From assembly GCA_964017045.1 (NCBI GenBank), contig OZ024808.1:21011284-21075283 (forward strand): 64,000 nucleotides of DNA, read 5' to 3'. Numbering within the stretch: position 1 is the stretch's first letter; each line of letters begins with the position of its first letter. The translations under genes were made by a program, and so were the position numbers. Source of the DNA: Omphiscola glabra. Its lineage: Eukaryota; Mollusca; Gastropoda; Lymnaeidae. The notes beneath the pieces are model-generated. The model was not told the DNA's origin. It searched no databases and saw only the letters and a program-made list of their open reading frames with translations. Shown here in pieces: positions 44,878 through 58,400 of this stretch.

Positions 44878-45179
44878 CGGTTACCGGAATGTTTGATCGA
44901 AAGAAATTTCGTCGACAGAAATTTGATCGACCGAAATTTGATCGAACGGAAATTTAGTCTAAACTTTTTTTCAGTTCACACGTTAAAATTTTCGTCAAAT
45001 TTATTTTTGAACGCACTATACTATATAGTAAAACAAAATAATGCGTTCAAAAAGAAATTTGACGCAAAATTTTAGCGTGTAAACTAAAAATAAGATTCGA
45101 CCAAATTTCCGGTCGATCAAATTTCCGTCGATCAATTTTCCTTCGACGAAATGTATTTCGTTTAAATTTCCGGATACCG
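44878..45179. mobile_element. Long-TIR MITE of 302 bp with 8-bp target duplication
   Basis: The ends cggttaccggaa and ttccggataccg are inverted (10 of 12 match). The inverted similarity continues inward almost to the centre; for example 'cgtcaaatttatttttgaac' is mirrored by 'gttcaaaaagaaatttgacg'. Flanking 8-mers aagggagc (44870-44877) and aagagagc (45180-45187) match at 7 of 8 positions, as expected for hAT or similar transposases. It has no coding capacity. Small tandem motifs 'gatcgaccgaaattt' lie in each arm. Confidence 0.85.
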
Positions 45180-45599
45180 AAGAGAGCCATGATAAAAATT
45201 CTGAAAACATTGTCGGTGAGGAGTAACTCTGGAAAATTTTGCTTTTTCATCATTACACATCTTTGAAAAAAAAAAACGACATGGGAAAAGCATTTGACAT
45301 CTGGTTAAAAGATTCACGTATCTGATAAAATAATTGAGAATTGTGGGTTTAAATGTATATTGATATTTTTTTTTTTTTTAAAGTCACTTTAAACATGAAG
45401 GACACCTGAAACGGCTAAGTGGTTTTGTTTAGGGTTATTCAAACAGGAATTCGTTGCTGTTTTTAATTCCCAGGTAATCTTCCAATGCCGGTTAAAAAGT
45501 TTTAGAATACAATTGTGTTGTTATTGTTTTTGTTGCTGTTTTATTCATCAAGCTACAGACGGCGTAAGATTGTCGATATGAGCCAGCACCTATAAAATC

Positions 45600-47901
45600 A
45601 TAAATACCTTCACAGCCCAACTGAGGTCACGACGAATCGGCTGGTAACCTGTACTCTAGTAGCTAGATTATTCCTAGATGACCATGTGTGAAACTACCTT
45701 TAAATTTGGTCGTGTTTTTTTTTCTCTTCCAAAATCATCATAGTAGCACGTATAATTATATTGCTACATGTATGGACATTTCTAAGGATTCAAGACTAGA
45801 ATTCGCCACCTTTTAAGAATGCAAAGCTATTAAAGTGTAAGAGTTTTTTTGTTACGAGCTTCAATTTCCGACTTTTGGATAACAAGTATATTATTTGCTA
45901 ATTATGCGTTACTCGGAATATGTAAAAACGGGGGGGGGGGGCGAAATGAAGCAACTAGTAACAAGTGACTAAATCGCAACAAGTGACCAAAGAGCAACAA
46001 GTGACCAAGTAGCAATATGTGACTAAATCGAAAACAAGTGACCCAAAGAGCAACAAGTGACCAAGTAGCAACAAGTGACTAAATCGCAACAAGTGACCAA
46101 AGAGCAACAAGTGACCAACTAGCAACAAGTGACCAACTAGCAACAAGTGACCAACTAGCAACAAGTGACTAAATCGCAACAAGTGACCAAAGAGCAACAA
46201 GTGACCAAAGAGCAACAAGTGACCAAAGAGCAACAAGTGACCAACTAGTAACAAGTGACCAAAGAGCAACACGTGACCAACTAGCAATATGTGACTAAAT
46301 CGAAAACAAGTGACCCAAAGAGCAACAAGTGACCAAAGAGCAAAAAGTGACCAACTAGCAGCAAGTGACCAACTAGCAACAAGTGACCAACTAGCAACAA
46401 GTGACCAACTAGCAACAAGTGACCAACTAGCAACAAGTGACCAACTAGCAACAAGTGACCAACTAGCAACAAGTGACCAACTAGCAACAAGTGACCAACT
46501 AGCAACAAGTGATGAACTAGCAACAAGTGACCAACTAGCAACAAGTGACCAACCTCTTAAGAAACCTAAATATCGTTTTTCATTTTTAAAAAAGACAATA
46601 GCAACTAAACAACATTTAAAAACCAACTCTTTTTTTTTAGCCTAATTCAATTTATAATTTAATTAATTTTGTACCGTAATGAACGGACTTTTGTCCAGTT
46701 TTCCCGGGGTTAAGCAAAAACACGGAAAATGATAACATATAGTTGTGTCGATTGTTTGGAGAAGTGCAAAATATCATATTAGAAACATAACTATTTTGAC
46801 TTGATGTTTTAAAATATCATTTAATTTTACTAACATACATATCCTGGGAATGGCCTGATTTCTCGCTCATCCAGACCACCGGCTGATACATTGTCAACCG
46901 TGTCCATCTGTTGGCCGTGCCATGCAACATTGAGCCTTCAAAAGTCCAAGCTCGGGGCACTGGCGTTCGACCGTTTCTGGGGCTGATGTGTCGTACAAGG
47001 TAGTCAGGTCCTTGTTCTTGTCTAGCCTGATGTTGTAGAACTTAGTATGTGAAGTGTTACGCATCTGAGTTACCAGCATCTGGTGTTGGCGTTTCAGCAT
47101 CCACAACGGATATTATTTTCTATTTAATTTTTATTGACTGAATGATTCAAACAAAATCATTTTTATAGATTTTATGAGGAAAAATTTCGTTTTTGTCTTT
47201 TAATGTAGGTTACTTTGCTTCCTTCACAACAACTGGTAATATTTAAAGCTTTCAAATTATACAATGAACAAGGTATCACTATCTAGAATCGTCTAGAAAC
47301 ATCAATCATAGTAACCACTAGCTCCATGGCTGTTCACAAATTCAAAGCATTAATGACTGATGTCGTTTAAATATATTTGTAAATTACTATTTAGTCCAAA
47401 GAACATTGTTAGCCATGCGATGATGACGTCATGCAATGTGTCTGATGTGTCTGAAACGTTGTGTCCACTACTTAAATATTTCTGAGCTATTAAATTAATC
47501 CAATTTTGCCTTATGAAAACAATTTAAAAAAAAAAAAATTAACAAAGAGTCTTTTCACATACAAAATAGAATTGTTCAAAGCAACCAATGTCGTTCAAGA
47601 GCGGATTACCCCATCTTAAGGAACTGCAGTCTTCATCGTCGTCGTGATTGTCTGGATTCCCTTCGCTAAAGAGCTCCGTCTTCAGTGTCTCGTCGATCTC
47701 CTGACCATCATCGATCCACACGAACTTTCCCTCCACGGCGATGTCGTCCAGCCCGAGCCATGTCCCGAATTCGTTGTCCACGATGGTCAGGGCCAGCAGC
47801 TGGAGTTTGGGTTTTGATTTGGCCACGTAGAGATTGGAGTCTAGGCACTGGCATGTCGCGACGGCTTGCGAGTAGAGGCGTGGGGTCTTGTAGTAGGCGA
47901 T
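45600..47901. repeat. Segmental duplication, copy 2 of 2
   Basis: This is the probable source copy, because it includes the intact terminal exon and acceptor of the lectin gene at 47539-51923. It is collinear with 31360-33605. Non-coding parts have drifted visibly with indels, while the lectin exon is nearly unchanged. Confidence 0.92.
45953..46552. repeat. Minisatellite, 18-bp unit, about 33 copies, mixed variants
   Basis: The main unit is 'accaactagcaacaagtg', interspersed with variants carrying 'tcgcaac' and 'agagcaac'. It is sister to the array at 31657-32250 but has a different consensus. Open frames (TSDQLA / LLLVGH) are artefacts. Confidence 0.97.
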
Positions 47902-50900
47902 GAACGCACTCACCACTTCGTTTGATCGCCTGCTGTATGTTAGATACAGGAACTCTTACATTGGATCACACTAAATTGTGAAATGATATTGAGATAAATT
48001 GAGAACAAAAAGAACATAAAAGAATCGAAGGATTCACAAAAGCAAAATCAACATTGAATTGATATCAAAGACAAAATAGGTTAATAGTGTTACAACTGTG
48101 TAAGTGTCCCCTTGTTTACAAACTTAGATATATTGTGTAAACAACAATGTGAAAACCACTCGGCTTCACGCTTTGTATTCAGAGCTGAAATGTATGGATA
48201 ACACAATCGATTATCGTGTATATATGTATATATCAACCTTCATGCCCATATTCAAACATTGTGACTTATAGCCACTATATAAATTGGTTGACTGGGGATT
48301 TTTTGTCAAAATGCCCCTATATGAAGGGAATGTACCGGTAAAATAATTATTTCCTTTAAAATTGCCTGGTGCCAACCAGAAACTCTACAGCTAGTTTTGT
48401 AGAAACAGTAAAAATGGTATCTTTTAAATTTCATAATTTTTTTATTTTACTCAATAATAAAATCCTAAGTTAGTTTAAGGACCTTATTAGATGGAACCTT
48501 GGAAGGGCCAATGAATATAAGACTTAGCTTAAATGTAATACCATATAATGAAGTCGTTAACACCTAAAGTACACAACATCTTAGAGCTTGAAAGACAGAA
48601 AAACTGATAATCAAGCCCATACACTAAAAATTAAATTCTTTGACCTGTCCATCAACAACTTCCTGTACAAACCTAAAGTTTTGGTAAGCGTCACATTTAC
48701 TGGCAAGAAAGAGCTGACCTTCGGAACTTCTTACTGGCATCTCTGTTGGACCTATCTGACCCCCAGGTATGCAGAGCCTCGTCATGTCATGGTACAGAAA
48801 GCTGTAGCATTGATCTGGGTATCTGCGAAAATAGAAGACATCCTTGAATTGATTTGCGTTGACCTGTAAAGATCTTAAAGAAAGTCTAAATAATTTAACT
48901 GTATGTTCCGAAGGTAATAATGGAAATGTACTTTTAAAAAAAAATATTTGAGAGAGTGTGGGAGCAGCATCACCAGCCGACCAGGTGTTGTGGGAGCAGC
49001 ATCACCAGCCGACCAAGTGTTGTGGGAGCAACACCACCAGCCGACCAGGTGTTCCTACATTGATGCCACCCCCACTCGCATAGTCAATCGAGTGAAAGGA
49101 AGGAGGGGCTGTTGCAGGGGCAAAATACCCCCAACGTGCAGCTTCGCGGCCCGAATAGAATGGGGGGGGGAAGGGGGGTTACATTGGGGAAGACTATGTG
49201 AGCTCTGGATCGATTATTGGCTGTTTTTGAAGAGTTACTTAGTCCACATAATAAATTTTGACGAACTATTTAACGTTTTAAAAAAACTTTTAGTATAAGA
49301 TTACTTTCTCTAGACGACGTCCTTCTTATTTGGTCTTGATCAAAGACAATCAATGTTATTTTAGCCCGGAATCGTGAATCAAACCTTTGAAACGTTCAAA
49401 ATATCATCAATTTTATAGCATACGTTTTGTATTGGGTGTACTTAGTGCATACTTCTTCATAGCTCTTCAGTGTCTCGGGTGCTTTACAACATTACAAGAC
49501 TCACCTTGCTTTGCACAGAACAGCGCAGTCTATTGCTGATCGAGCTGACCAGCCAGTACTAAGTCGCCGGGGTCCACAAAACAGATTCGTCGTCTTCGTA
49601 TACCAATGTTCGGTGTCAACATTCAAGGTCGTTTTCAGCGCCATGGCCTCCCATATTAAAACTTTAGATACAAATTTACACAAAATTATAATCTCTGCGT
49701 CAATGTTGCTCTTTCGGAAAGAAGGAAAAAAAAATGAGTAGAGGGTATCTTTGTGAGCAATTTTTTTTTTATCTTAACTTTTAAAAAAAAATGTGCACAC
49801 AAAATTATACTCTCTACGAAAATTTCGTTTATGCGCAATGTCTTTCTTTCTTTAGACTGAAATCCTTATAACCCAGTTCAGTTTCGCTTGTACTAATATT
49901 AAGCTCGCTGGAGTTTTATTGAAATATTTGTAACAAAAAATAAGAATCAAAATAAATATTCATTTCTTTATTCTATATTTATAAAATGGTAGTCATGTTT
50001 AATGCTTAAATCGCATTGATTGATTCAATAACGAATGTCGTTTAAACACGTCGGCTGTTTGCGATCCAAGCAATTCGTTGTTCATGTCACAGATGTCATT
50101 AAACTGTTGACACGGTTTATCAATAAGCTTTCCTCGTGACATTTTTCTTTTTTCCACAGCCACCAGTGGCGTCACGTGGCTCAGCTCGTGACTCTGTTAC
50201 CAAGAAATGAAATTATGGATCTAATAATCCAGTTTTCATCCAAGGGATTTCCCCTATTACGCAAGGTTTGTGACAAAAATAGAGTTTAATTTGATTTCCC
50301 GTGTGAAAAAGCCTCCAAGTTTCATATATACGTATTTGTTGCGCAGTTATGTATCGGTTCAAATTATAGAAGTTAATTCGTTGTCTAATCAGATATTTCA
50401 GTCCACAACTACCAGCTAAATTTTGTTGAGAACAAAAATGATTGCTAAATTGTACCTGTTACAAAATCTAAATACAATTTTGAGCTTTGTCTCCTCAAGA
50501 TTGTTTTCATTTCTCTTTTAATGTGGTTGACTTTAAAACGCGCTTTGATCCTTTTGGGGATGAAGCGTGATTTTCAACTAAACTTTCTTTTTCATTGCTT
50601 ATTATTAAGTCTACAATTCACTAGAATCAACAACCTCAAAACTTATTCTACCATAGTTTGAGTGAGTCTAGGGCTACCTTGCTCTTTGGGGTCTCGGTTT
50701 ACGCAAATGTATGAGGGCCTCTGACAGTTGCCTTAAGATAGATGGTACGTGAGTGTAATCTCCCCTTTTGACACCAGGCGTCTTGGGTGTCATGTATTAA
50801 AAGGTAGCAGAGACGATTATAAAAAAAAAATGATTAAATTGACGATTCCAAACCAAAGTGTCAACACAATCAAAGAACTTGATTCGAAAGATATTGTAAT

Positions 50901-51923
50901 AAAATCCCACATGATATGTTAACATCCCAAATACATTGAACTACACCAGCTTCATTTTAGCTTTATTCTTAAAGGCTTATTCTTTAAAAAAAAAGTCCAT
51001 TAATTATTTGTAGTTATAAATTTACTTTATGTTAATTATTTTAAATACAATGTCCTTAATACCCTTTTTAAAAGTTTAAAAAAATATGTATCTTTCTATA
51101 ATATATCCTTTAACTGGTAAATTTATTAGCAAAGTGTAATATAAAGTATAATTTCTATAAGCGTTTTTTGCCAATCTTGTATGTATTTGTTAAAGCCTGA
51201 TATATGAACGATTGGTCTTAATTTGAACACGAAATTAAAATCTTAGAAAATTGAGATTTTAAACTTAAACCATAACAAATAAACAGCTATCTGTATACAG
51301 TTCATGACTTATTTTCCTATGTTTCATCTCTATTTTTGCATGGCAATTTTTATATAGACCGCCATTCCCTAGACGAGACGCTTGTTGTTTCGGGCGCTGT
51401 GGGATTAGAACGTGCTAGAATCATAGCCACAGTCTTGCTGTGGGCAGCACTAGTAAACAAGAATGTTCACAATTGGTATTCAATTTGTTGTTCTGATATT
51501 TACGCCAGCTTTTTACAAAATCCAACAATTACTCTTGAAGTGAATATTGTCTTTAAACGTGTGAGCTTTCAGCGTAGCTGATTCCTGATATTTCTGCTTG
51601 GGAAATGCATTAGGTGTCTTGTGTTTAAATTGATCTAGTTTCATTATGGAGTCGTGGTAATAGTATGTACCCATATTATTTTTTAAAAATATTTTTTTAT
51701 ATAATTTAATCAAAACATATTTCCATTTACTAGGATCTATTAAAGAATCGTATCTCATAACAATTAGATAAGTATTGGCTTCAAATAAGAACACATTACT
51801 TTAGTTCATTTGAATAAATTAGAATAACAGACACGCCCACCGTCCTCTCGCGTCATCAACGCCTGACTTTGTGATTAACTTACCCGTTATGGTAAAATAC
51901 CCCAACATGGCGACTGTATCCAT
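47539..51923 (-). CDS. Secreted PAN-like/C-type lectin protein D, 4 exons, 246 aa
   Basis: Coding exons on the minus strand: 51923-51884, 49661-49505, 48822-48673 and 47932-47539. All introns are GT-AG with phases 1, 2, 2. The signal peptide spans the first junction (MDTVAMLGYFTITV, then LIWEAMA, probable cleavage near A21). Residues 42-109 form a PAN/apple-like module with Cys at 42, 59, 63, 71, 83 and 109. Residues 120-243 are a C-type lectin domain with C143, C218, C233 and C241, WLGLDD (174-179) and LNDIGC (228-233). The sugar-site motif is NPD (208-210), not EPN or QPD, within a run of acidic residues. A role as a secreted calcium-type sugar-binding recognition protein is inferred from family. 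Its paralog is the next gene (55429-61420), and its last exon has a truncated duplicate at 33236. No transmembrane segment is present. Confidence 0.88.
48950..49055. repeat. Minisatellite, about 33-bp unit, 3 copies, intron 2 of lectin gene D
   Basis: Units contain 'gtgggagcagcatcaccagc' followed by 'cgaccaggtgtt'. Confidence 0.9.
49662..51883. other. Intron 1 of lectin gene D, no further feature
   Basis: AT-rich intron of 2.2 kb. The open frames at 51336-51581 (+) and 51513-51794 (-) have no domain signature. No embedded element was recognised. Confidence 0.55.
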
Positions 51924-54080
51924 CCGACGTATCCTGTCAACGACTTCCTGGGTCTTGGGGAATTTTTGTTGTTGCTATAATTAACTTTCTCGCAAATATT
52001 TCGATTTAAAAATATTTTTAAAAAAATAAAAAAAACACTTAGCTCTTTGAATGCATTCAATATATATTTTTTTTATATTCGTGCTTAGTGAATAAATAAT
52101 TCAGAATGCATGTCAACATTGCAGAGGTATTTACGACATTTTTGGTTTAAATATTGCTTAATTTTTTTTTTAAAAACAAGTTTATTAAATATTTTTTTAA
52201 TAGGTTGTTTTTCTTCAACTTGTATCGATCTATAACGGAAATGACGACTGTCTTCTGCTCTATTTATACAAAATATTTACAGATCTTTGTTTCGGGGAGA
52301 CTTGTGGTCAAAAGGCAATGATACAAAACAACACTACTTCGGTAAAATCCGTTTTGACTGACCGCTTCACAACGGTTATTGTTAACGCAACGAGTCATAA
52401 AACAGTCTGTAACTTAACGTAATCTTTACGTTATTTGATGGCAAGCCCATGAACAAGCGACCATGGGAAGAAATGTCTTGGTCGGCTTGTCAAGTAGTCC
52501 CACATGAGAGGAATATTAAAAAGAGATTTAAAAAAAAGGAAAACATATTTGAGCCCTAACATGGCGGCTACACAAGAATGCGATCCCTTTAGTGACCTCC
52601 CCAGGGTCAAAGTTATCTTTCAATATTAGATTGATTAATTTATAGCTCAAGATTATCTTGTTGAGCCGCCCCTCCCTTTGGAGGCCCTATAGCCAGACAT
52701 TGTGTTTCACAATTTTACACGTAATTAATCAAAGTTCTTCTTTCATGTTACCCCATGACAATTTAATTAATTTTCAATTTTTTTATATATATATATATTT
52801 TTTTTTTTAATAATGCATAACGATCCTGGTAAATATAAATTATTTTTTGTGTGTTTAACGTTAAGGTTGAGATAAGACACAAAGAATGTAATACAAAAAT
52901 TGAAAAACAAATTCTTTTAAGATAGTTTTTTTTTTCTATTTTGGAGAGGCAGTGTTAGAGATCAACAAGAAAACTGAAATGCAAACTGTACATTCCATCA
53001 GAGTTTGACTTGAAAGTTTTGGGGACATAGTATTTTTTTGTTTAATTGTTACTGTAATTGGATTTGAAACGATTGAAAGGATATGTTGCCAAATATTTCA
53101 TTTCCATGTCTGAAATTTTGCTGTCTGTAATTGTTAAATTAATATTTTTTTTAAAGTTATTTTAAGATCTGGAAACAATTTGATTTTTCTTGTTGTATCT
53201 TTATTGGACATTATTTTGAAGAAATTTTTAGCTACATAGTTAATTTTCATTTAAAAACCAAGCGTTCTGATTTAAACAAAAAATAAATACATTTTTGGAA
53301 TGACACGTATTCTATTAAATGTAGAAACTCAGACTGAAACATTTTATATAGATCAGGCCGTGTAAAGTTTGATGACAAAAATTCACATTCTTTATCGTGT
53401 CAACAGTTAAAAGATTATTTACAAAGATTCAAGGGACTATATAATTAAAATAATTAACTGCGCCGCTGTTGGGCAACTTGTGTGACAATATCACTGCATA
53501 CAATGTGTTCGGGGAAATAACATTACTATAATCGACAGTTAATCGATAACCAGAAGCTATATTGGACTGATTAATTGTGTATTAATAAAGGATCTGATAT
53601 TTCACCCCGGGCTCAGCAATGGATCTCAAAATGTCTAATTAACTAGGTCGATCACTAAATTAAATTTACTTTTCCCGGATCAAGCGAATTATTTAGGCTT
53701 TTCATTTATTACTATTGCAATTATAACGTGCAACAAGACGACCGTTCTTAATATCTTCACTGAACCGCTCCCAACACATTTTTTTTTTACTACATCCTTT
53801 ATTTATTTTTTCTTTTTGTTTTCAAATTTAAAAAAAAACCAAGAATGATTTAAAAACAGTCTGATCAATGCAATAAATTTAATCATAAATCATGATTTTT
53901 CCGGGGATTTTTTTGTAGTTCTTTTGTGTGTTTTGTTGCTATATATAACACACATTAGACACTTGTATCAATTATCGTCACAAAAATACCGCACACATCC
54001 TACACTTTTGTCACACATCGTCACCGATTCATGTCAACCCTTCCACTAGACGAGTGACGTAGGATACGGATGGCCCTTTC
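51924..54080. other. Intergenic between lectin genes D and E, no gene recognised
   Basis: It includes the promoter side of gene D; no clear TATA box is visible. Otherwise it is AT-rich, unique-looking sequence. Confidence 0.45.
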
Positions 54081-54081
54081 T

Positions 54082-54200
54082 GACCGTGGTTCCCAAATCT
54101 TTCACGTTTTGGGGGACCGGTGGACAAGTTTCGAAATTGCAGCAGTGACCGTTGCCACGTTTACTTTTATTTATTTTAAAACTCTTTCATCATTAATATT
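54082..54200. mobile_element. Possible hAT-like terminus
   Basis: 'gaccgtggttcccaaatctt' followed by 'gggggaccggtggacaa' resembles the start of hAT-type elements (CAGTGGTTCCCAAA). A similar start, 'cagtggttcccaaaat', is at about 57577. No partner terminus or target duplication was identified, so this is weak. Confidence 0.25.
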
Positions 54201-55160
54201 CATTCCTTGCTGACCGGCAACTTAAATCTCTCGCGCACACATTTCGGAAACATTTCCTTTAACTACATAACCTATGCACCTCTATGTTCTCAGAAGTCTC
54301 TCTTGCTGGTATGTTTAGTACATTATATAGAAGTGACTGATACATTTCAAAACTACCTTTGTGGATGGTTTCATTCATATGTGACGAGACCAGCAAAGTC
54401 TCCTACCGCAAGGATGAGTCACCAGGGTAGTGGAGAAATCAGAACAAAATTAGACAGAATCTTGAAATGAAAACATCTTCGAAAATGAAAAATCCGAGAG
54501 CCGCCTCGTGAAAGGAAAACATTCGAAAAAGCAATGGAGGAAGAACTAAAAGCCAACTTTTGGAGATTATTTTAAAAACATTATAGCAAATTCATAGAAG
54601 TCTTCTCGGTACTAATGAATATTTTATTTGCGTTAACTTTGCATTGACAGTTATCTACACTGACCATAGGACGTAAACTTGAAAATGAAGTGAAAATAAG
54701 GTGAATTGTCTTAGGGATAAGAGTGAAACAAAGTATGTGGAAACCCATACATAAAAAGGACCCTCACATAAAAACGAACGTGTCGACAAGAAGCCTTCTT
54801 CGGCGAATAAACAACAGTAAAAACATAATTAAATAAAAAATAATAATAATTACCTGTAATGTAGTATCTTAGTTCAATTTCTTAACGATTCTCTACCAAC
54901 AAGACATTGATTGGCTTATGTGAATACAGACCAAAGGGAAAGAAAACAACACTTTTGGATTAAACCATCAGATGATATGCACTGCTTGGATGTAAAGGAT
55001 GTATCAAGCGTGTGTACAAATATTACTGTATTTCTCAATATTTTCAAAACAGTATTGGACATGTCCGTGTGGTATCGTGAAGTAGGTCTACTATCTGCGA
55101 AATTATCACGTATCATGTCGCTATAGCATCTAAGTAAAAATTGACTAATCAAGTGTTAAA
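54201..55160. other. Intergenic, no gene recognised
   Basis: The open frames at 54207-54470 and 54911-55152 show no domain and no splice-consistent partners. Confidence 0.4.
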
Positions 55161-55166
55161 CTTTGT

Positions 55167-55239
55167 AATGTCTCTCTCTTTCTCTCCCACTCTCTATCTA
55201 CCTCTCTTTCTCCCTCTCTCAATGTCTCCCTCTCTTTCT

Positions 55240-55270
<31 letters not shown>

Positions 55271-55271
55271 A
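55167..55271. repeat. (TCTC)n pyrimidine microsatellite
   Basis: A TC-rich run with interruptions, ending in about 30 bp of pure CT. Confidence 0.95.
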
Positions 55272-55428
55272 AATGTCACATCTATTTAGCTATCACCAAT
55301 AAATATACATTTATATATGTATGGCACAGTATGGCGCAATACAAAAATGTCTTATAAGTTAAGAGTCCATTTTTTAAAAAACGTTTTGCTTATATAAGGA
55401 ATCATGTGATACATAAAATTCGCTATTC

Positions 55429-58400
55429 TCATGGGTGAATATTGACGTTATTTAAACAGGAGGATTTTTCGCAAAAAAATATAAACGTTTCGTTGCAGCC
55501 TTCGTCATTGAGAAGCTGGTTTGTGTAGTGCATCTCCATGCAATCCTCCCTGTCTAAGTAGTTGTCCGGCTGATCTCCCTGGTACGTCATAGACTTGAAC
55601 AACGGGTCGATTTCCGTCTTGTCGTCAAGCCACAGGAATCGACCCTCGGTCTCCAGGTCGTCTAGTCCGATCCAGGCGTCAACCTGGTAGACGACGACGA
55701 GCTGTTGGACGATCTTGAACTTCTCCGTCGTCTTCGGCGCGAACAGGGCCGCGCCTAAACTCGCGCATGCGCCGATGGCTTGTGTGTAGTTGAGCAGCAG
55801 CGGGTAAGTGGCTAAGTTCACGGTCGTTGAGCCGTAACTCCTTGGACTGGAAGTTGAACCAAAATCATGTTTTTTTTTTAAATGTAAGTGTCTTTTATGT
55901 GATTTATTCTGTAACATATTAGTATGTTGGCTTGACTTTGCTTTCATTTAGTATGTGTTTATTTTCTTTAGTGAGTCCGAATAATATTATTCATTGGGGA
56001 TATGTTTATTGAATGAAGAGGCAAACGCGTCTCTTATGATGTAGGCTATTTTAATTTCATAATGTTGATTAATTTTTCATGCATAGGTCTGGCAGGAACC
56101 CATTTTAATCTCCAGGGATGGACCGATCCACCCACCACGCAAGTTGATACACCTGCTGCTGGCTTAATGTCTAGGGTGGACCGATACACCCACCACGCAA
56201 GCTGATACACCTGCTACTGGCTTAATGCCTAGTGTGGACTAACCCACCCACCATGCAAGCTGCTACACCTGATACTGGCTTAATGTCTAAGGGTGGACCG
56301 ATCCACCACCCACGCAAGCTGCTACACCTGCTACTGGCTTAATGTCTAGGGGTGGACCGATCCACCACCCACGCAAGCTGCTACACCTGCTACTGGCTTA
56401 ATGTCTAAGGGTGGACCGATCCAGCACCCACGCAAGCTGCTACACCTGCTAATGGCTTAATGTCTACGGGTGGACCGATCCACCACCCACGCAAGCTGCT
56501 ACACCTGCTACTGGCTTAATGTCTAAGGGTGGACCGATCCAGCACCCACGCAAGCTGCTACACCTGCTACTGGCTTAATGTCTACGGGTGGACCGAACCA
56601 CCACCCACGCAAGCTGCTACACCTGCTACTGGCTTAAAGTCTAGGTGTGGACCCACCCAACCACCACACAAACCAATAAACCAGCTACAGACTTCATATT
56701 CGGAATCAGTAAACATAATTCCACGACTTTATTTAAACCACATCTGCAATGCTGACAGGTAGCTGTTTAAATTTCACTGGCACGTTCATGTGACAAGTTT
56801 TTAGAAAATGGTGGAATTTTTTACTTACCTGGGGCCTATCAATAGACACTCTTGCTCAGATAAGATATTATTCCTATTATTGTTTCTATTAATCTAGAAC
56901 TTAATTAGTTCCAAATAAATAACTTCGGGGCCATGTGCCATAAAGTCACATCTGACTCCAACCGTTGTTTTGCCCATACAAGATGGGAAATGATGGTCAA
57001 ATGTTGTTATCAATCGACGTTAATTTAGTGTCCCAGTATGCTGTTTTTAAAGCAACAGTTTTTTTGTAATTGTTTAGAGTTGATATGGGGCCGTTAAAAA
57101 AAAAGGTAAAAATAATCATCACCTGAAACCTTCATACAGCTCACAGCTGTCGGTCACGTAAAGTTCCCCTTCGTCGTCTGACGGCGGGTCGTACATGGGA
57201 CTCAATCGAAAGCCCGGGGTGCAGAGATGCGTCTTTAGGTTGTACATGAAGCTGAGACACTGGGACTGAAACCTAAGTAATAAATGAATCAAATGAATTA
57301 AGATGTTATTAGATGGAATAATATTTCTGGCAGGAAAGGGGGACGGCTGCAATCAGCTTTATCAATGGGAAATATGAAACATGGCGAACAAAAAGAAGTA
57401 AATCATTTAGATAAATTACATGTAGTTGTCATTTTGTTTTGTTGTTGGGGGGACGACGGGGGGGGGGGGGGGGTCACTGTTCCGTACGGCATAATTTGAG
57501 TCAAACCATATCCTGTGTTATTTACAAAGTTATTAATAGAACAAAACACTTCGAGAAACTACGCGGATGATATAAAGCAGTGGTTCCCAAAATATTTTTT
57601 TTTTCTATTCTCTGAGCCTTTTCAGACGCTCAGTTTTATTTCCAAGGCATCTCATGTCAAAAAGTAAACAAATTAATTCATTGATTTAGACCAAATTCAT
57701 TTAGTCCATCCATTTCTGTGTCTCTACAGTCCACGCGGGGCTGCGGCCTTCCACACTACTTCCTTCCACTGAGACCCAGCTAATGCTTTTCTTGTCCATG
57801 CTCGGATATCCAGCTGCTGTAGATCTTTTCCCACATCATCCCTCCATCTAAACCTACAATGGGTACAAATCATTTGGTAACATGTACCTACAAAGGAAAC
57901 AAATCATTTGGTAACATTTACCTACAATGGGTACAAATGCACCCATTTAACAAAAGATGTCTTAAGACCCATATAAAAAAAGCATATTTAGTTATTTCAA
58001 TGGATGTGAAGTGTTTGCTCTCTCACTCCAGCAAGCACTAGTTCAAACAGCGAAGCTTTGTTAAACATTGAACTTAGTTAAGTTAATACTTGGTTTCATA
58101 GTTGATTACCTTTTTAAAAATCTTTAGTCGATGGCAGCCAGTCTTCTAGTAGGACAGCGGTTCTAAACATGTGGATCGCGACCACTTTTGGGGTCGAACG
58201 GCACTTTCAGAGGGGTCGCCTAAGACCATCGGAAAACAATTATACTCTACAGTTATGAGGCAGAAAAAATAGAAATTTTGTGGTTGGGGTCGCCACAACA
58301 TGAGGATCTGTGTTCAAGGGTTGCGGCATTAGGAAAGTTGAGAACCACTGTAGTAGGACCTCGTTATCGACTAAAGTGGAAATTGTTAAGAGATGAGGTG

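Noticed and set aside
45955..46645. 223-codon minus frame and 111-codon plus frame
   Set aside because: Artefacts of the 18-bp minisatellite.
47685..47903. 72-codon Arg/Ser-rich plus frame
   Set aside because: Shadow of the lectin exon on the opposite strand.
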